Source: Maricaulis sp963975345
Lineage (GTDB): Bacteria; Pseudomonadota; Alphaproteobacteria; Caulobacterales; Maricaulaceae
Direction of reading: 5' to 3'
Assembly (NCBI RefSeq): GCF_963975345.1
Contig: NZ_CAXBGE010000006.1
Location: forward strand, 173,848 to 237,847
Length of the DNA: 64,000 nt
Below the pieces are notes generated by a model, which saw only the letters and a list, made by a program, of their open reading frames with translations, did no database searches and had not been told where the DNA came from. Below are positions 8,374 to 16,501 of the stretch, piece after piece (the stretch's first letter is position 1; the number at the start of each line of letters is the position of its first letter). The position numbers and the translations under genes are program-made.

Positions 8374-8946
8374 ATGGCCCGCAAACGATCCCTGCGCCCG
8401 GAAGAAAAGGCAATCTGGCGCAAAATCGCCAGCTCGACCAAGCCGATTTCGCCGGACCGGATGGACAGCTTGGACGATCCGGAAGCTGTTGAACTCGCAC
8501 CGGAAAAACCAGCTCCTGACACCAAGATGTCATTGCGGAATGGTCATTTTCCTACACCCCAGACCACGCCGAAACTCCCCGTCTTGCCGGTTGATCGCGG
8601 CAATGAAAAGCGGGTGCGAAAAGGGCGGGTGGAGATCGATGGGCGGCTTGATTTGCATGGTCTGACACAGGATATCGCGCTGAGAACATTGCGCAATTTT
8701 TTGGCGATGGCGTATCGCGATGGCTATAAAACCGTGCTGGTGATCACCGGCAAGGGGCTCAAAGCGCGTGAGCGCGAGCGCGAGCCGTGGGAAAACCATG
8801 ATGAGCCCGGCGTGCTTAAACGCAAACTCCCGGAATGGCTGGGCAATCCGGAATTTCGTCAGTGGGTGTCAGGGTATGCCATCGCGCATTTGCGCCATGG
8901 CGGTGGCGGCGCTTTTTACGTCACCATGCGGCGTGTGAAGCCGTAA
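8374..8946 (+). CDS. Smr-domain protein
   Basis: The start chosen is the ATG at 8374 (MARKRSLRPEEKAIW, 190 aa), four bases after the mltA stop. The Smr domain occupies the C-terminal half: GRLDLHGLTQDIALRTLRNFL contains the typical LDLHG motif, VLVITGKG follows, and HGGGGAFYVTMRR closes it. Small MutS-related domains bind or nick nucleic acid and are now linked to ribosome rescue or recombination in different bacteria. The N-terminal 90 residues are charged and low in structure. The precise role here is unknown. Confidence 0.9.
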   Translation: MARKRSLRPEEKAIWRKIASSTKPISPDRMDSLDDPEAVELAPEKPAPDTKMSLRNGHFPTPQTTPKLPVLPVDRGNEKRVRKGRVEIDGRLDLHGLTQDIALRTLRNFLAMAYRDGYKTVLVITGKGLKAREREREPWENHDEPGVLKRKLPEWLGNPEFRQWVSGYAIAHLRHGGGGAFYVTMRRVKP

Positions 8947-9095
8947 ATCGGCGTGTGACCAAGCCTGTCATTAGGTGGTCGTTAGAGTGTCACAGACCTG
9001 CCGCTCATTCACCGCTCAATGTCGATTGGTCTGCCCTTCAGTTACCGCTGTCTCGGAGCCGTGTTGTAGGAGTCACTTCGCGACCCGGAAAATGG

Positions 9096-10400
9096 TCAGA
9101 GAATGAATTTCGACAGATCGACATTCTTCGCCAGATTGCCGACATGTTCGGCGACGTAATCGGCATCGATCACGATGGTTTCGCCATCGCGGTCTGAGGC
9201 GGTGAATGAAATCTCCTCGACCAGTTTTTCCATCACCGTCTGCAAACGCCGGGCGCCGATATTCTCCACCGAGGCATTGACCTGGTGCGCCAGACTGGCA
9301 AGCGCGTCGATCGCTTCATCGGTGAAGCTCAGCGTCACGCCTTCCGTCCCCATCAGCGCGATATATTGCGTGATCAGGCTGGCTTCCGGCTCGGTGAGGA
9401 TGCGTTTGAGGTCGGCTTCGCTGAGCGCCTGCAATTCAACGCGAATCGGCAGCCGGCCCTGCAATTCGGGCAGCATGTCGGAGGGTTTGGCGATGTGGAA
9501 GGCGCCCGAGGCGATGAAGAGGATATGGTCGGTCTTCATCACGCCGTGCTTGGTGGTGACCGATGTGCCCTCGATCAGCGGCAGCAGGTCGCGCTGCACG
9601 CCCTCACGCGAGACATCGGCGCCGCGGGCATCGGAGCGGCCGACAATCTTGTCGATCTCGTCGAGGAAGACGATGCCGTCATTTTCCGCCAGCTTGATCG
9701 CTTCGGCGGTGATTGCGGCATCATCGAGCAGCTTGTCGGCTTCCTCGGCCAGTAGCGGCGCATAGGCGTCGGAGACCTTCAGCCGTACGGTTTTCTTCTT
9801 TTTTCCGAAGCCCTTGCCGAGAATATCGCCGAGATTGATCACGCCGGCGCCGCCACCGGGCATGCCGGGGATATCCATCATCGGCATGCCGCCGGTATCG
9901 GCCAGTTCGATCTCGACATCTTTGTCGTCGAGCTCGCCCGCGCGCAGGCGTTTGCGAAAGCTCTCACGAGTAGCAGGACTGGCTCCCGGACCGACGAGTG
10001 CGTCCACCACACGCTCTTCGGCCTGGCTCTCGGCCTGGGCCTTGACCGCTTCGCGGCGGCTGTCGCGCACCAGGGTGATCGCCACCTCCACCAGATCGCG
10101 GGCGATCTGATCGACATCGCGGCCGACATAGCCGACTTCGGTAAATTTGGTCGCCTCGACCTTGATGAAGGGCGCCCCGGCCAGCTTGGCCAGACGGCGT
10201 GAGATCTCGGTCTTGCCGACGCCCGTGGGCCCGATCATCAGGATATTCTTCGGCATCACTTCTTCGCGCAGGTCCGGCTCGAGCTGACGCCGGCGCCAGC
10301 GATTGCGCAGCGCGATCGCGACCGCCTTCTTGGCATCGCCTTGGCCGACAATAAAGCGGTCGAGCTCGGAAACAATTTCACGGGGCGTAAATTCGGTCAT
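9096..10400 (-). CDS. hslU: ATP-dependent unfoldase HslU (ClpY)
   Basis: The AAA+ ring that unfolds substrates for the HslV peptidase. The start is the ATG at 10400 (MTEFTPREIV, 434 aa). Motifs: Walker A GPTGVGKTE near residue 60, pore motif GYVGRDV, Walker B FLDEIDK near 245, sensor region LQGRLPIRVEL, and a C-terminus ending LSKFIL, the tail that docks into HslV. The partner hslV lies at 13606-14166 on the same strand but 3.2 kb upstream, whereas these genes are adjacent in most bacteria. Confidence 0.97.
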   Translation of the reverse strand: MTEFTPREIVSELDRFIVGQGDAKKAVAIALRNRWRRRQLEPDLREEVMPKNILMIGPTGVGKTEISRRLAKLAGAPFIKVEATKFTEVGYVGRDVDQIARDLVEVAITLVRDSRREAVKAQAESQAEERVVDALVGPGASPATRESFRKRLRAGELDDKDVEIELADTGGMPMMDIPGMPGGGAGVINLGDILGKGFGKKKKTVRLKVSDAYAPLLAEEADKLLDDAAITAEAIKLAENDGIVFLDEIDKIVGRSDARGADVSREGVQRDLLPLIEGTSVTTKHGVMKTDHILFIASGAFHIAKPSDMLPELQGRLPIRVELQALSEADLKRILTEPEASLITQYIALMGTEGVTLSFTDEAIDALASLAHQVNASVENIGARRLQTVMEKLVEEISFTASDRDGETIVIDADYVAEHVGNLAKNVDLSKFIL

Positions 10401-10484
10401 GATCGGTTTCGCATTTGGCTTGGCTTCGCCCACCATGTAATCAGGCTGGAGCCGTGAAACCAGTGCTGAAAGGCATTTACCGAC

Positions 10485-10916
10485 ATGTCGAGCGATCAAC
10501 AACGCCCCCGCTTCCACCTGGCCTTCCCCGTCGACAGCCTCGCGGCGGCGCGCGCCTTCTATGGCGGCATCATGGCCTGCCCCGAAGGCCGCTCAAGCGA
10601 GAGCTGGGTCGATTTCGATTTCTACGGCCATCAGATCGTCGCCCACCTCGCCCCCGAGGAATGCCAGGCCGTCGCCACCGGCGGTGTCGACGGCAAGGCC
10701 GTACCCGTCCGCCATTTCGGCCTGCTGATGGCCTGGGACGACTGGGAAGCCCTGGCGGAGCGCTTCCGGGCGGCCGGGGTGGATTTCATCATCGAGCCCT
10801 ATGTGCGCTTCAAGGGCGAGCCGGGCGAGCAGGGGACGTTCTTCCTGCGCGATCCGGCGGGGAATGCGCTGGAGTTCAAGTGCTTTCGGGATGAGGGGGG
10901 GATTTTTGCGAGGTAG
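10485..10916 (+). CDS. VOC-family (glyoxalase/dioxygenase-fold) protein
   Basis: A 143-aa vicinal-oxygen-chelate protein. Paired beta-alpha-beta units are visible in FHLAFPVDSLAAARAFYGGIM and, later, FFLRDPAGNALEFKCF. The candidate metal ligands are the His of RFHLAF, the His of VRHFGLLM and the Glu of ALEFKCF. The family covers glyoxalases, extradiol dioxygenases and antibiotic-binding proteins, and the substrate cannot be read from sequence. It is transcribed divergently from hslU with 84 bases between the start codons. It separates hslU from hslV. Confidence 0.85.
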   Translation: MSSDQQRPRFHLAFPVDSLAAARAFYGGIMACPEGRSSESWVDFDFYGHQIVAHLAPEECQAVATGGVDGKAVPVRHFGLLMAWDDWEALAERFRAAGVDFIIEPYVRFKGEPGEQGTFFLRDPAGNALEFKCFRDEGGIFAR

Positions 10917-10973
10917 GGGTGGGAGTTTAAATGGGCGCGAAGTGGCTTCTGAGTGGGCTGTTGGCCCCCTCTC

Positions 10974-12509
10974 TTAGACCTTAGATGCTCTGATCTGGCG
11001 AATGCGATCGAACACTCGCGCCATTGGCTCTGTCCAGCCAAGATTGGTCCCAAGCGTGCCCGCCATCAAACGAAAGGCCTCTGCATTGGCGATCAGAAAA
11101 GCCCAGGCGGCGTCCACACTGCCAATGCCGGTCGCTATAACGAAAGCGCCGGGCGTGCTGCCCGCGACGATGCTAGCAATAATCGCTGCTCCGCCCACTT
11201 GAACAACACCCTTCAGAAGGGTTGTCGCAAGGTGTCCAAGGGTTTTCGAGGCGACCTGCGCTGAGCGTTCGGGCTGTGTGCCGTGGCCAAAGTCCGCGAC
11301 AACTTCCGCTACCAGCTGGCGTACTTCGTTGGCAAACAGGTTCGGCGACTCTGCGATGGACGCACCGATTTCTTCGATGGCGGTGTGTAATGTTTCGACC
11401 TCGACTGTCGGTCGTTGAAAACTAGCAGCCGCATCAGCTATCGCAACCGCCTCAGGTTCGGTCATCATGTAGGCGGCGTGGAGGTGGAGAGTCGACCGCA
11501 AGTGCTGTTCGGTATCATATGGCAAAGAGGGAGTGTCGCCTGCCTGGATGCTTCGCTCGGCAGCATGCGATGCGTTTGAGAGGCGCACGCCTCGACCGTA
11601 AATCTGCGAGGCAGATGTCACTTCACCGTTCAATGCGTCGTTATAACGTGCAGCGGCTTGCAAGAGTTGAGGGTATGCGTTTGTGCCCGCAAGGCTTGTG
11701 AGAAGGTCGCTAAGTGTGCCCTGAAGTTCTTCTAGTAGATCCTGATTGCCTGTTGATCGTCTCAAATCTGGCGGTGGTTTGAGATGAAGGAGGTTATCTT
11801 CTCGAAATACAAACGCGGGGTCGGAGTCAGGTTCAGGCAGGCGTCCAACTAGGTCTTCAAGTTCAAGGACAAAGTTAGTAGCCGCGACCTCCGCGTTCGC
11901 TGGGGCGGAGAGCTCGTCGTCATCAATGTCGCCACCTCCGTAGTCTTCTTCGGATAGAATGCTGGCCCACTCCGTGATCCCTCCGGCTTCTAACTCAGCT
12001 GTTGCCAAGTTGATGACCTCTTCGTCCTCATCTGGAAAATTGTCGGCTAGTTCTGAACGGGCATCGTACGGCCCGCCGAGCACCCACTGGTAGCCGCCTT
12101 CGCGGCTTATATACGAGGTGTGCTCGGCGGGATCCTCAAAGTGCTCTCCAAACCATTGAACCATTTCGTCGACACGGTCCTGTCGTTCTTCGGCAGAGAT
12201 GTCTCGTTCGCGCGCACCTTGGGGTTCGTTCCAAGGGTTGGCATTGAAATCGATCTCAATATCCCTCATCAAAAAATGGGGCTCCACGACAGTTTCTCGG
12301 TCGTTCTCTACTCCTGAGGGGTACTCCCAAATCAACCACGCCAGTTCGCCCAGCCCGAGGTGGTGGACGCTTGCTTCATGCCTAAACTCGGGCCCCATCT
12401 TCCGGTCTTCGTAGCCTGTCGTCTCAAATAAAATGTCTGCGGCGGGAATTTCATAAACGATGCCAGTTTCAGCGTGGCGGATCAGAGCGGTTCCTGTTGC
12501 GACGGCCAT
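10974..12509 (-). CDS. Hypothetical 511-aa protein, unrecognised
   Basis: I do not recognise this family. The ATG at 12509 (MAVATGTALIRHAETG) has a strong GAGGGGG ribosome site about ten bases upstream. The N-terminal third is mixed; residues of about 160-220 are very acidic (PDEDEEV, SEEDYGGGDIDDDE). The middle is alpha-helical in appearance. The last 90 residues hold a glycine-rich hydrophobic stretch (GVVQVGGAAIIASIVAG, AFVIATGIGS) that could be a membrane hairpin. No signal peptide is seen. The base composition looks less GC-rich than its neighbours. It lies in the segment that separates hslV from hslU, next to repeats, which suggests acquired DNA. Confidence 0.75.
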   Translation of the reverse strand: MAVATGTALIRHAETGIVYEIPAADILFETTGYEDRKMGPEFRHEASVHHLGLGELAWLIWEYPSGVENDRETVVEPHFLMRDIEIDFNANPWNEPQGARERDISAEERQDRVDEMVQWFGEHFEDPAEHTSYISREGGYQWVLGGPYDARSELADNFPDEDEEVINLATAELEAGGITEWASILSEEDYGGGDIDDDELSAPANAEVAATNFVLELEDLVGRLPEPDSDPAFVFREDNLLHLKPPPDLRRSTGNQDLLEELQGTLSDLLTSLAGTNAYPQLLQAAARYNDALNGEVTSASQIYGRGVRLSNASHAAERSIQAGDTPSLPYDTEQHLRSTLHLHAAYMMTEPEAVAIADAAASFQRPTVEVETLHTAIEEIGASIAESPNLFANEVRQLVAEVVADFGHGTQPERSAQVASKTLGHLATTLLKGVVQVGGAAIIASIVAGSTPGAFVIATGIGSVDAAWAFLIANAEAFRLMAGTLGTNLGWTEPMARVFDRIRQIRASKV

Positions 12510-12686
12510 CAATTTGTACCCCCTCTTTTCAAATGAGTGGGGTCGAACGCGAATATTGTAGCGCACTGCACCCCCATCAATCCCTTGCCAGCCAGTGGGC
12601 CACCGGGGCTCAGCATGGGTTTTGGGGTGGGGTGTGGGCGCTGGTGCGACTCACCCCTCCGCCATTCAATCACAATACACCGCTTC

Positions 12687-12775
12687 CCCCGGACTTGTTC
12701 CGGGGTCTGCCGGGGTTGGTTGAGTTTGCTCGATTTCTGTTGGCAGGCCCCGGAATTCGCTGCGCTCCTCCGGGG
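12687..12775. repeat. Paired GC hairpins (REP-like)
   Basis: Two short hairpins share the same arms: CCCCGGA/TCCGGGG at 12687-12705 (5-base loop) and again at 12748-12775 (14-base loop). They lie upstream of the 511-aa gene and left of a 12-bp tandem repeat. Paired hairpins of this form are common in dispersed bacterial repeats; copies elsewhere in the genome cannot be checked here. Confidence 0.55.
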
Positions 12776-12786
12776 GAAGAGATGTG

Positions 12787-12846
12787 GGGGGGAAGAGAGG
12801 TTGGGGAAGAGGTTGGGGAAGAGATTGGGGAAGAGATTGGGGACAC
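12787..12846. repeat. 12-bp tandem repeat array
   Basis: Units of GGTTGGGGAAGA occur at 12799-12810 and 12811-12822, then GATTGGGGAAGA at 12823-12834 and a last unit that runs into the palindrome at 12839. A related purine-rich stretch precedes them. It is non-coding and strongly strand-biased in purines. Confidence 0.8.
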
Positions 12847-12862
12847 AGTATACTGTGTCCCC
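12839..12862. repeat. Perfect 24-bp palindrome, copy 1
   Basis: The half-site GGGGACACAGTA is followed directly by its exact reverse complement with no spacer. It begins 6 bases past the stop codon of the SRPBCC lipoprotein gene. An identical copy lies at 13569-13592, beyond that gene's 5' end, so the two copies bracket it. It could act as a terminator stem, a repeat of the REP type or a protein-binding site. Confidence 0.85.
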
Positions 12863-12868
12863 GGGTCC

Positions 12869-13450
12869 CTATTCCGCCAGCTTGGCGCTGATGCCGGCGA
12901 AACCGGCTTCGTAAATCCCTGCCAGGGCCGCGGCCGCGGCATCGTCCATGCCTTCTGGTGTGGTGTAATGGCTGGACCATGTGACGGTCGAGACGCCGGT
13001 TGTGGTCTCGTCGACGCTGATGGTCGCGACATAATCGATCACGGGCAGTGGGCTGGAGATAATGGCGTAGGAATAGGTGTGGGCGTCGTCATCGCGGGTG
13101 GTTTCGCGCTCGTTGAAGGTCGCCGAACCGTCGGCGGTGACGATGGTGCGGGTGCCGTCATCGCCGATTGTGCAGCTGCCGACGACCGGATGCCAGTCGG
13201 GCAGCGAGCAGAACGGGCCGATCAGGGCCCAGACGGTGTGGGCGTCGGCATTGACTGTGACGCTGCGTGACAGGGTCGGTGCGGCGGTCTCGGCTGTAGC
13301 TTCGCTGGCCGGGGCGGCGGCGGGTGCGGCCTCCATTTCGGCGGGTGCGGCAGCGGGCGCTTCGGGAGCGCTGGCGTCAGGTGCGCTGCAGGCGCCCAGC
13401 ACGAGGGCGGCGCCGAGGCCGAGCAGTGATGTGTTGAGAAGATGAGTCAT
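12869..13450 (-). CDS. SRPBCC-fold lipoprotein
   Basis: A 193-aa exported lipoprotein starting at the ATG 13450. The signal MTHLLNTSLLGLGAALVLGAC ends in a lipobox with Cys21. A linker rich in Ala, Pro and Glu spans about residues 22-60. The rest matches a polyketide-cyclase/SRPBCC pattern: VTVNADAHTVWALIGPFCSLPDWHP, then SYAIISSPLPVIDYVATI and VTWSSHY. Such domains bind hydrophobic ligands; none can be named. The gene is bracketed by two identical 24-bp palindromes and lies between hslV and hslU. Confidence 0.85.
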   Translation of the reverse strand: MTHLLNTSLLGLGAALVLGACSAPDASAPEAPAAAPAEMEAAPAAAPASEATAETAAPTLSRSVTVNADAHTVWALIGPFCSLPDWHPVVGSCTIGDDGTRTIVTADGSATFNERETTRDDDAHTYSYAIISSPLPVIDYVATISVDETTTGVSTVTWSSHYTTPEGMDDAAAAALAGIYEAGFAGISAKLAE

Positions 13451-13555
13451 AGCAGTATCGGCGACCGGAACGGCGCCCCCCCATTTGTGAAATTGAACGA
13501 GGGGCGAGGCTAGCATTTTGCTCGCGTGATGGGGGAATATTTTGGGGGGTGGATT

Positions 13556-13592
13556 GGGGACACAGGGTGGGGACACAGTATACTGTGTCCCC
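13556..13592. repeat. 24-bp palindrome copy 2, with an extra half-site
   Basis: The perfect palindrome at 13569-13592 is identical to copy 1. It is preceded by a lone GGGGACACAG half at 13556-13565. It lies between the SRPBCC gene and the 3' end of hslV (stop at 13606), 13 bases from the latter, so it may also serve hslV termination. Confidence 0.85.
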
Positions 13593-13605
13593 ATCGGCCT
13601 CGCGC

Positions 13606-14166
13606 CTACTCCCCCGTCAGCGTTTCAATCGTCAGATTCTCATTGGTGTAGATGCAGATCTCGGCAGCGATTTTCATCGCTTTGCGGACGATGATTTCCG
13701 GGTCGGATTCATAGTCGAGCAGGGCGCGGGCGGCCGAGCTGGCGTAATTGCCGCCGGAGCCGACGGCGACGACGCCGTGTTCCGGTTCGAGCACATCGCC
13801 GGCGCCGGTGAGGACGAAGGTGGCGCTGGTGTCGGCGACGATCAGCATGGCGTCGAGCTTGCGTAAGTAACGGTCCGTGCGCCAGTCCTTGGCCAGTTCG
13901 ACGCACGCGCGCGCCAATTGTGAGGGATATTGCTCGAGCTTGGCTTCGAGGCGTTCGAACAGGGCGAAGGCGTCGGCGGTGGAGCCGGCGAAACCGGCGA
14001 CGACCTTGCCGTCAGCCAGGCGGCGGACTTTCTTGGCATTGCCCTTCATCACCGTCGGCCCGAAGGAGACCTGGCCATCACCGGCGAGAACGACGGTCTT
14101 GCCCTTGCGCACGGCAAGGATGGTGGTGCCACGCCATTGCGTTGCGTTGGTCGATGAGGCTTTCAT
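13606..14166 (-). CDS. hslV: ATP-dependent protease peptidase subunit HslV (ClpQ)
   Basis: The proteasome-like peptidase of the HslUV complex. I start at the ATG 14166 (MKASSTNATQWRGTTILAVRK, 186 aa), which has GGAG just upstream; an in-frame TTG 15 bases earlier is less likely. Processing would expose the nucleophilic threonine of TTILAVR. The GDGQVSFG and GSGGNYASSAARAL motifs are typical. Its partner hslU is 3.2 kb downstream on the same strand, with a repeat island and three other genes between. Confidence 0.96.
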   Translation of the reverse strand: MKASSTNATQWRGTTILAVRKGKTVVLAGDGQVSFGPTVMKGNAKKVRRLADGKVVAGFAGSTADAFALFERLEAKLEQYPSQLARACVELAKDWRTDRYLRKLDAMLIVADTSATFVLTGAGDVLEPEHGVVAVGSGGNYASSAARALLDYESDPEIIVRKAMKIAAEICIYTNENLTIETLTGE

Positions 14167-14240
14167 GCTGCTCTCCGTCAAACTGGAGACACAGATGTGG
14201 CGGTCGCGGCGGCGGCGATCAAGCCCTCAGCCCATGCGGA

Positions 14241-16334
14241 CTATTGGGAAACGGCGCGCTTGGCTGAACCTTCATGGACGTATTCCACGAAATCGCTGGC
14301 CGGCATCGGACGAGCAAACAGGAAGCCCTGAGCCAGGGTGGCGCCTTCGGCCCGCAGCATTTCGAACTGTTCGCGGGTCTCGACGCCTTCGGCGACGGTT
14401 TCCAGCTTCAGCGCCTTGGCCATGGCCAAGATGGTCTCGACGACGATGCGGGCATGCGGATCGGTGGTCATGTCGCGCACGAAGCTCTGGTCGATCTTGA
14501 ACACGTCAAACGGCATCCGCGTCAGATAGGAGAGCGAGGAATGGCCGGTGCCGAAATCATCGATGGCGAAATTGACGCCGCGATCACGCAGGGGCTGGAC
14601 CTGAACGATAGCGCGTTCGGGGTTTTCCATCGCAATCGATTCGGTCAGCTCAAGCTCGAGCAGGTTTGGCGGCAGATTGGCCAGCTCCAGCGCGTGCAAC
14701 ACGGATTCCGAGAAACCTTCACGCTCGAACTGCATCGCCGAGACATTGACCGCAACAGGGACTTCAATCCCCAGCGTGCGCCAGCGGGCAGCCTCGACAC
14801 AGGCGGCGCGCAGAACCCAGTCGCCGATCTCGCCGATCAGGCCGCATTCCTCGGCCGCCTCGATAAAGGCGCCAGGTGAGAGCAGGCCGGCGGTTGGGTG
14901 CTGCCAGCGTACCAGCGCTTCGGCGCCGGCAACCGAGCCGTCGCGCATGTCGATCTTGGGCTGATAGAAGACGACCAGCTGGTCCTGGTGGACCGCGTCG
15001 CGCAGCTCGTTTTCCAGCACCAGACGCTCGAAGGCTGACTGGTTCATCGCCGGTTCGAAGAAGCGGGCCGAGGAGCCACCATCGCGCTTGGCATGAGCCA
15101 TGGCGAGGTCGGCATGGCGGATCAGGGATTCCGGATCGGAGCCGTCCTGCGGGAAGACGGCGATCCCGATCGAGACGCCGAGGAAGACCTGGTGACCGGA
15201 AATTTCAAACGGCAGACGGATCGCATCAACCAGACGGTTGGCGACGCGCGCGGCTTCGGCGGCGTCCTCGATCTCGGGCAGCAAAACGGTGAACTCATCG
15301 CCGCCAAGACGGGCAACCAGGCTCGGCTCACATTCCTTGCCGGCGGCCATATCGCAGCCGCGTGCCACTTCTGACAGGCGCCGGGCGACCATTTCGAGCA
15401 TCCGGTCGCCTTCGCCAATGCCCAGGCTGTCATTGACGCGCTTGAAGCGATCAAGGTCGAGGAAGAGCACGGCGCCGGTGCCGCCATCTTCCAGCGCCTT
15501 GCGGGCGACGCGCTCGGCTTCCTTGCGGAAGCGCTCGCGATTGGGCAATTCGGTGACGAGATCGACATAGGCGAGGCGGTGGATGCGCTTCAGATTGCCG
15601 TCGAGACGCGCAAACATGCGGTTGAAGGCATTGGCCAGCACTTCCAGCTCGTCGCCGGTATGGACATCAATCCGCATGTCGAGGGTTTTTGAGGAGGCCA
15701 AGCGCGCGGCATCGGTCAAGGTCTGCACCGGCTTCAGGGCGCGGCCCACGATCAGGGCGGCCAGCGGCAGGAAGATTCCGAGCGCGAACAGGGCAATCAG
15801 GGTCTGACGCTGGATGGCGGCATTGCGCGAGCGGGTCAGCTCGGTGAGTTCCTGGCTGGCATAGACCACACCGACCAAGCGGCGCGATTCGGTATAGACC
15901 GGCACAGCGACTTTCAGCGTCGTTGCGGTCAGCGAGGCGCGGCGATCGCCGGCGCCCAAGGCCATGATGGCGAGGTCGGACTGGCTCAAGCGCTCCGGCA
16001 CCAGACCATCGGGATAGGCGCTGCCGAGCACTTCGCGGCGGTTATTGATGACATAGACTTCGGACAGGTCGAGCGAGGCCAGCATTTCGGTGAGATAGCG
16101 CTGGACGAAATCAACATCATTGCCGGCGACGGCGGCGGAGAGCCGGTCGGTGGTGGCTTGCAGGCGGGCGATGGAACTCTCGGCCAGCAGATTGCGGGTC
16201 TCGCGCTGGGCCGCGAAATTCTCAAGCGTCATCAACATCAATGTCGTGGCAAAAATCAGCATGCCGGTCAGAAGAGTGAACTTCATCACCAGTGACCGCA
16301 TTACGCGGGATATCGCCTTACGGATGGGTGCCAT
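14241..16334 (-). CDS. Membrane GGDEF-EAL cyclic-di-GMP protein
   Basis: A 697-aa bidomain c-di-GMP enzyme. Spans at about residues 18-38 and 178-198 enclose a periplasmic sensor, followed by a HAMP-like linker (198-250), a GGDEF domain with intact GGDEF at 344-348, and an EAL domain with EALVRW at 472-477, DDFGTGHSS at 592-600 and KIDQSFVRD at 613-621. Both catalytic signatures look intact. The inhibitory RxxD site five residues before GGDEF is absent, so product inhibition of the cyclase is unlikely. Whether synthesis or hydrolysis dominates cannot be told. The upstream gap holds inverted repeats. Confidence 0.94.
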   Translation of the reverse strand: MAPIRKAISRVMRSLVMKFTLLTGMLIFATTLMLMTLENFAAQRETRNLLAESSIARLQATTDRLSAAVAGNDVDFVQRYLTEMLASLDLSEVYVINNRREVLGSAYPDGLVPERLSQSDLAIMALGAGDRRASLTATTLKVAVPVYTESRRLVGVVYASQELTELTRSRNAAIQRQTLIALFALGIFLPLAALIVGRALKPVQTLTDAARLASSKTLDMRIDVHTGDELEVLANAFNRMFARLDGNLKRIHRLAYVDLVTELPNRERFRKEAERVARKALEDGGTGAVLFLDLDRFKRVNDSLGIGEGDRMLEMVARRLSEVARGCDMAAGKECEPSLVARLGGDEFTVLLPEIEDAAEAARVANRLVDAIRLPFEISGHQVFLGVSIGIAVFPQDGSDPESLIRHADLAMAHAKRDGGSSARFFEPAMNQSAFERLVLENELRDAVHQDQLVVFYQPKIDMRDGSVAGAEALVRWQHPTAGLLSPGAFIEAAEECGLIGEIGDWVLRAACVEAARWRTLGIEVPVAVNVSAMQFEREGFSESVLHALELANLPPNLLELELTESIAMENPERAIVQVQPLRDRGVNFAIDDFGTGHSSLSYLTRMPFDVFKIDQSFVRDMTTDPHARIVVETILAMAKALKLETVAEGVETREQFEMLRAEGATLAQGFLFARPMPASDFVEYVHEGSAKRAVSQ

Positions 16335-16378
16335 GTCTGCCCCTGATCACAACCCTTTCGGGCCGCGCCTACACCAAT

Positions 16379-16466
16379 AAAACTCCGGAGTGACACGCAG
16401 TCATCCAGTTCTCATCGAGCAGAATGGGGGCAACCACTTGAATTGTGGTTAAAATGCCGGAGTTTT
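16379..16466. promoter_or_regulatory. Nested inverted repeats upstream of the GGDEF-EAL gene
   Basis: AAAACTCCGG (16379-16388) is repeated in inverse as CCGGAGTTTT (16457-16466). Between them lies a second inverted repeat, AACCAC-N7-GTGGTT (16432-16450). The block fills the gap between the adenosine-kinase stop and the GGDEF-EAL start, so it may be an operator for the latter or a terminator for the former. The function is not resolved. Confidence 0.45.
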
Positions 16467-16501
16467 TTCATTAAGATTTAAATCGAATTTGTCGGCAGCC
16501 C

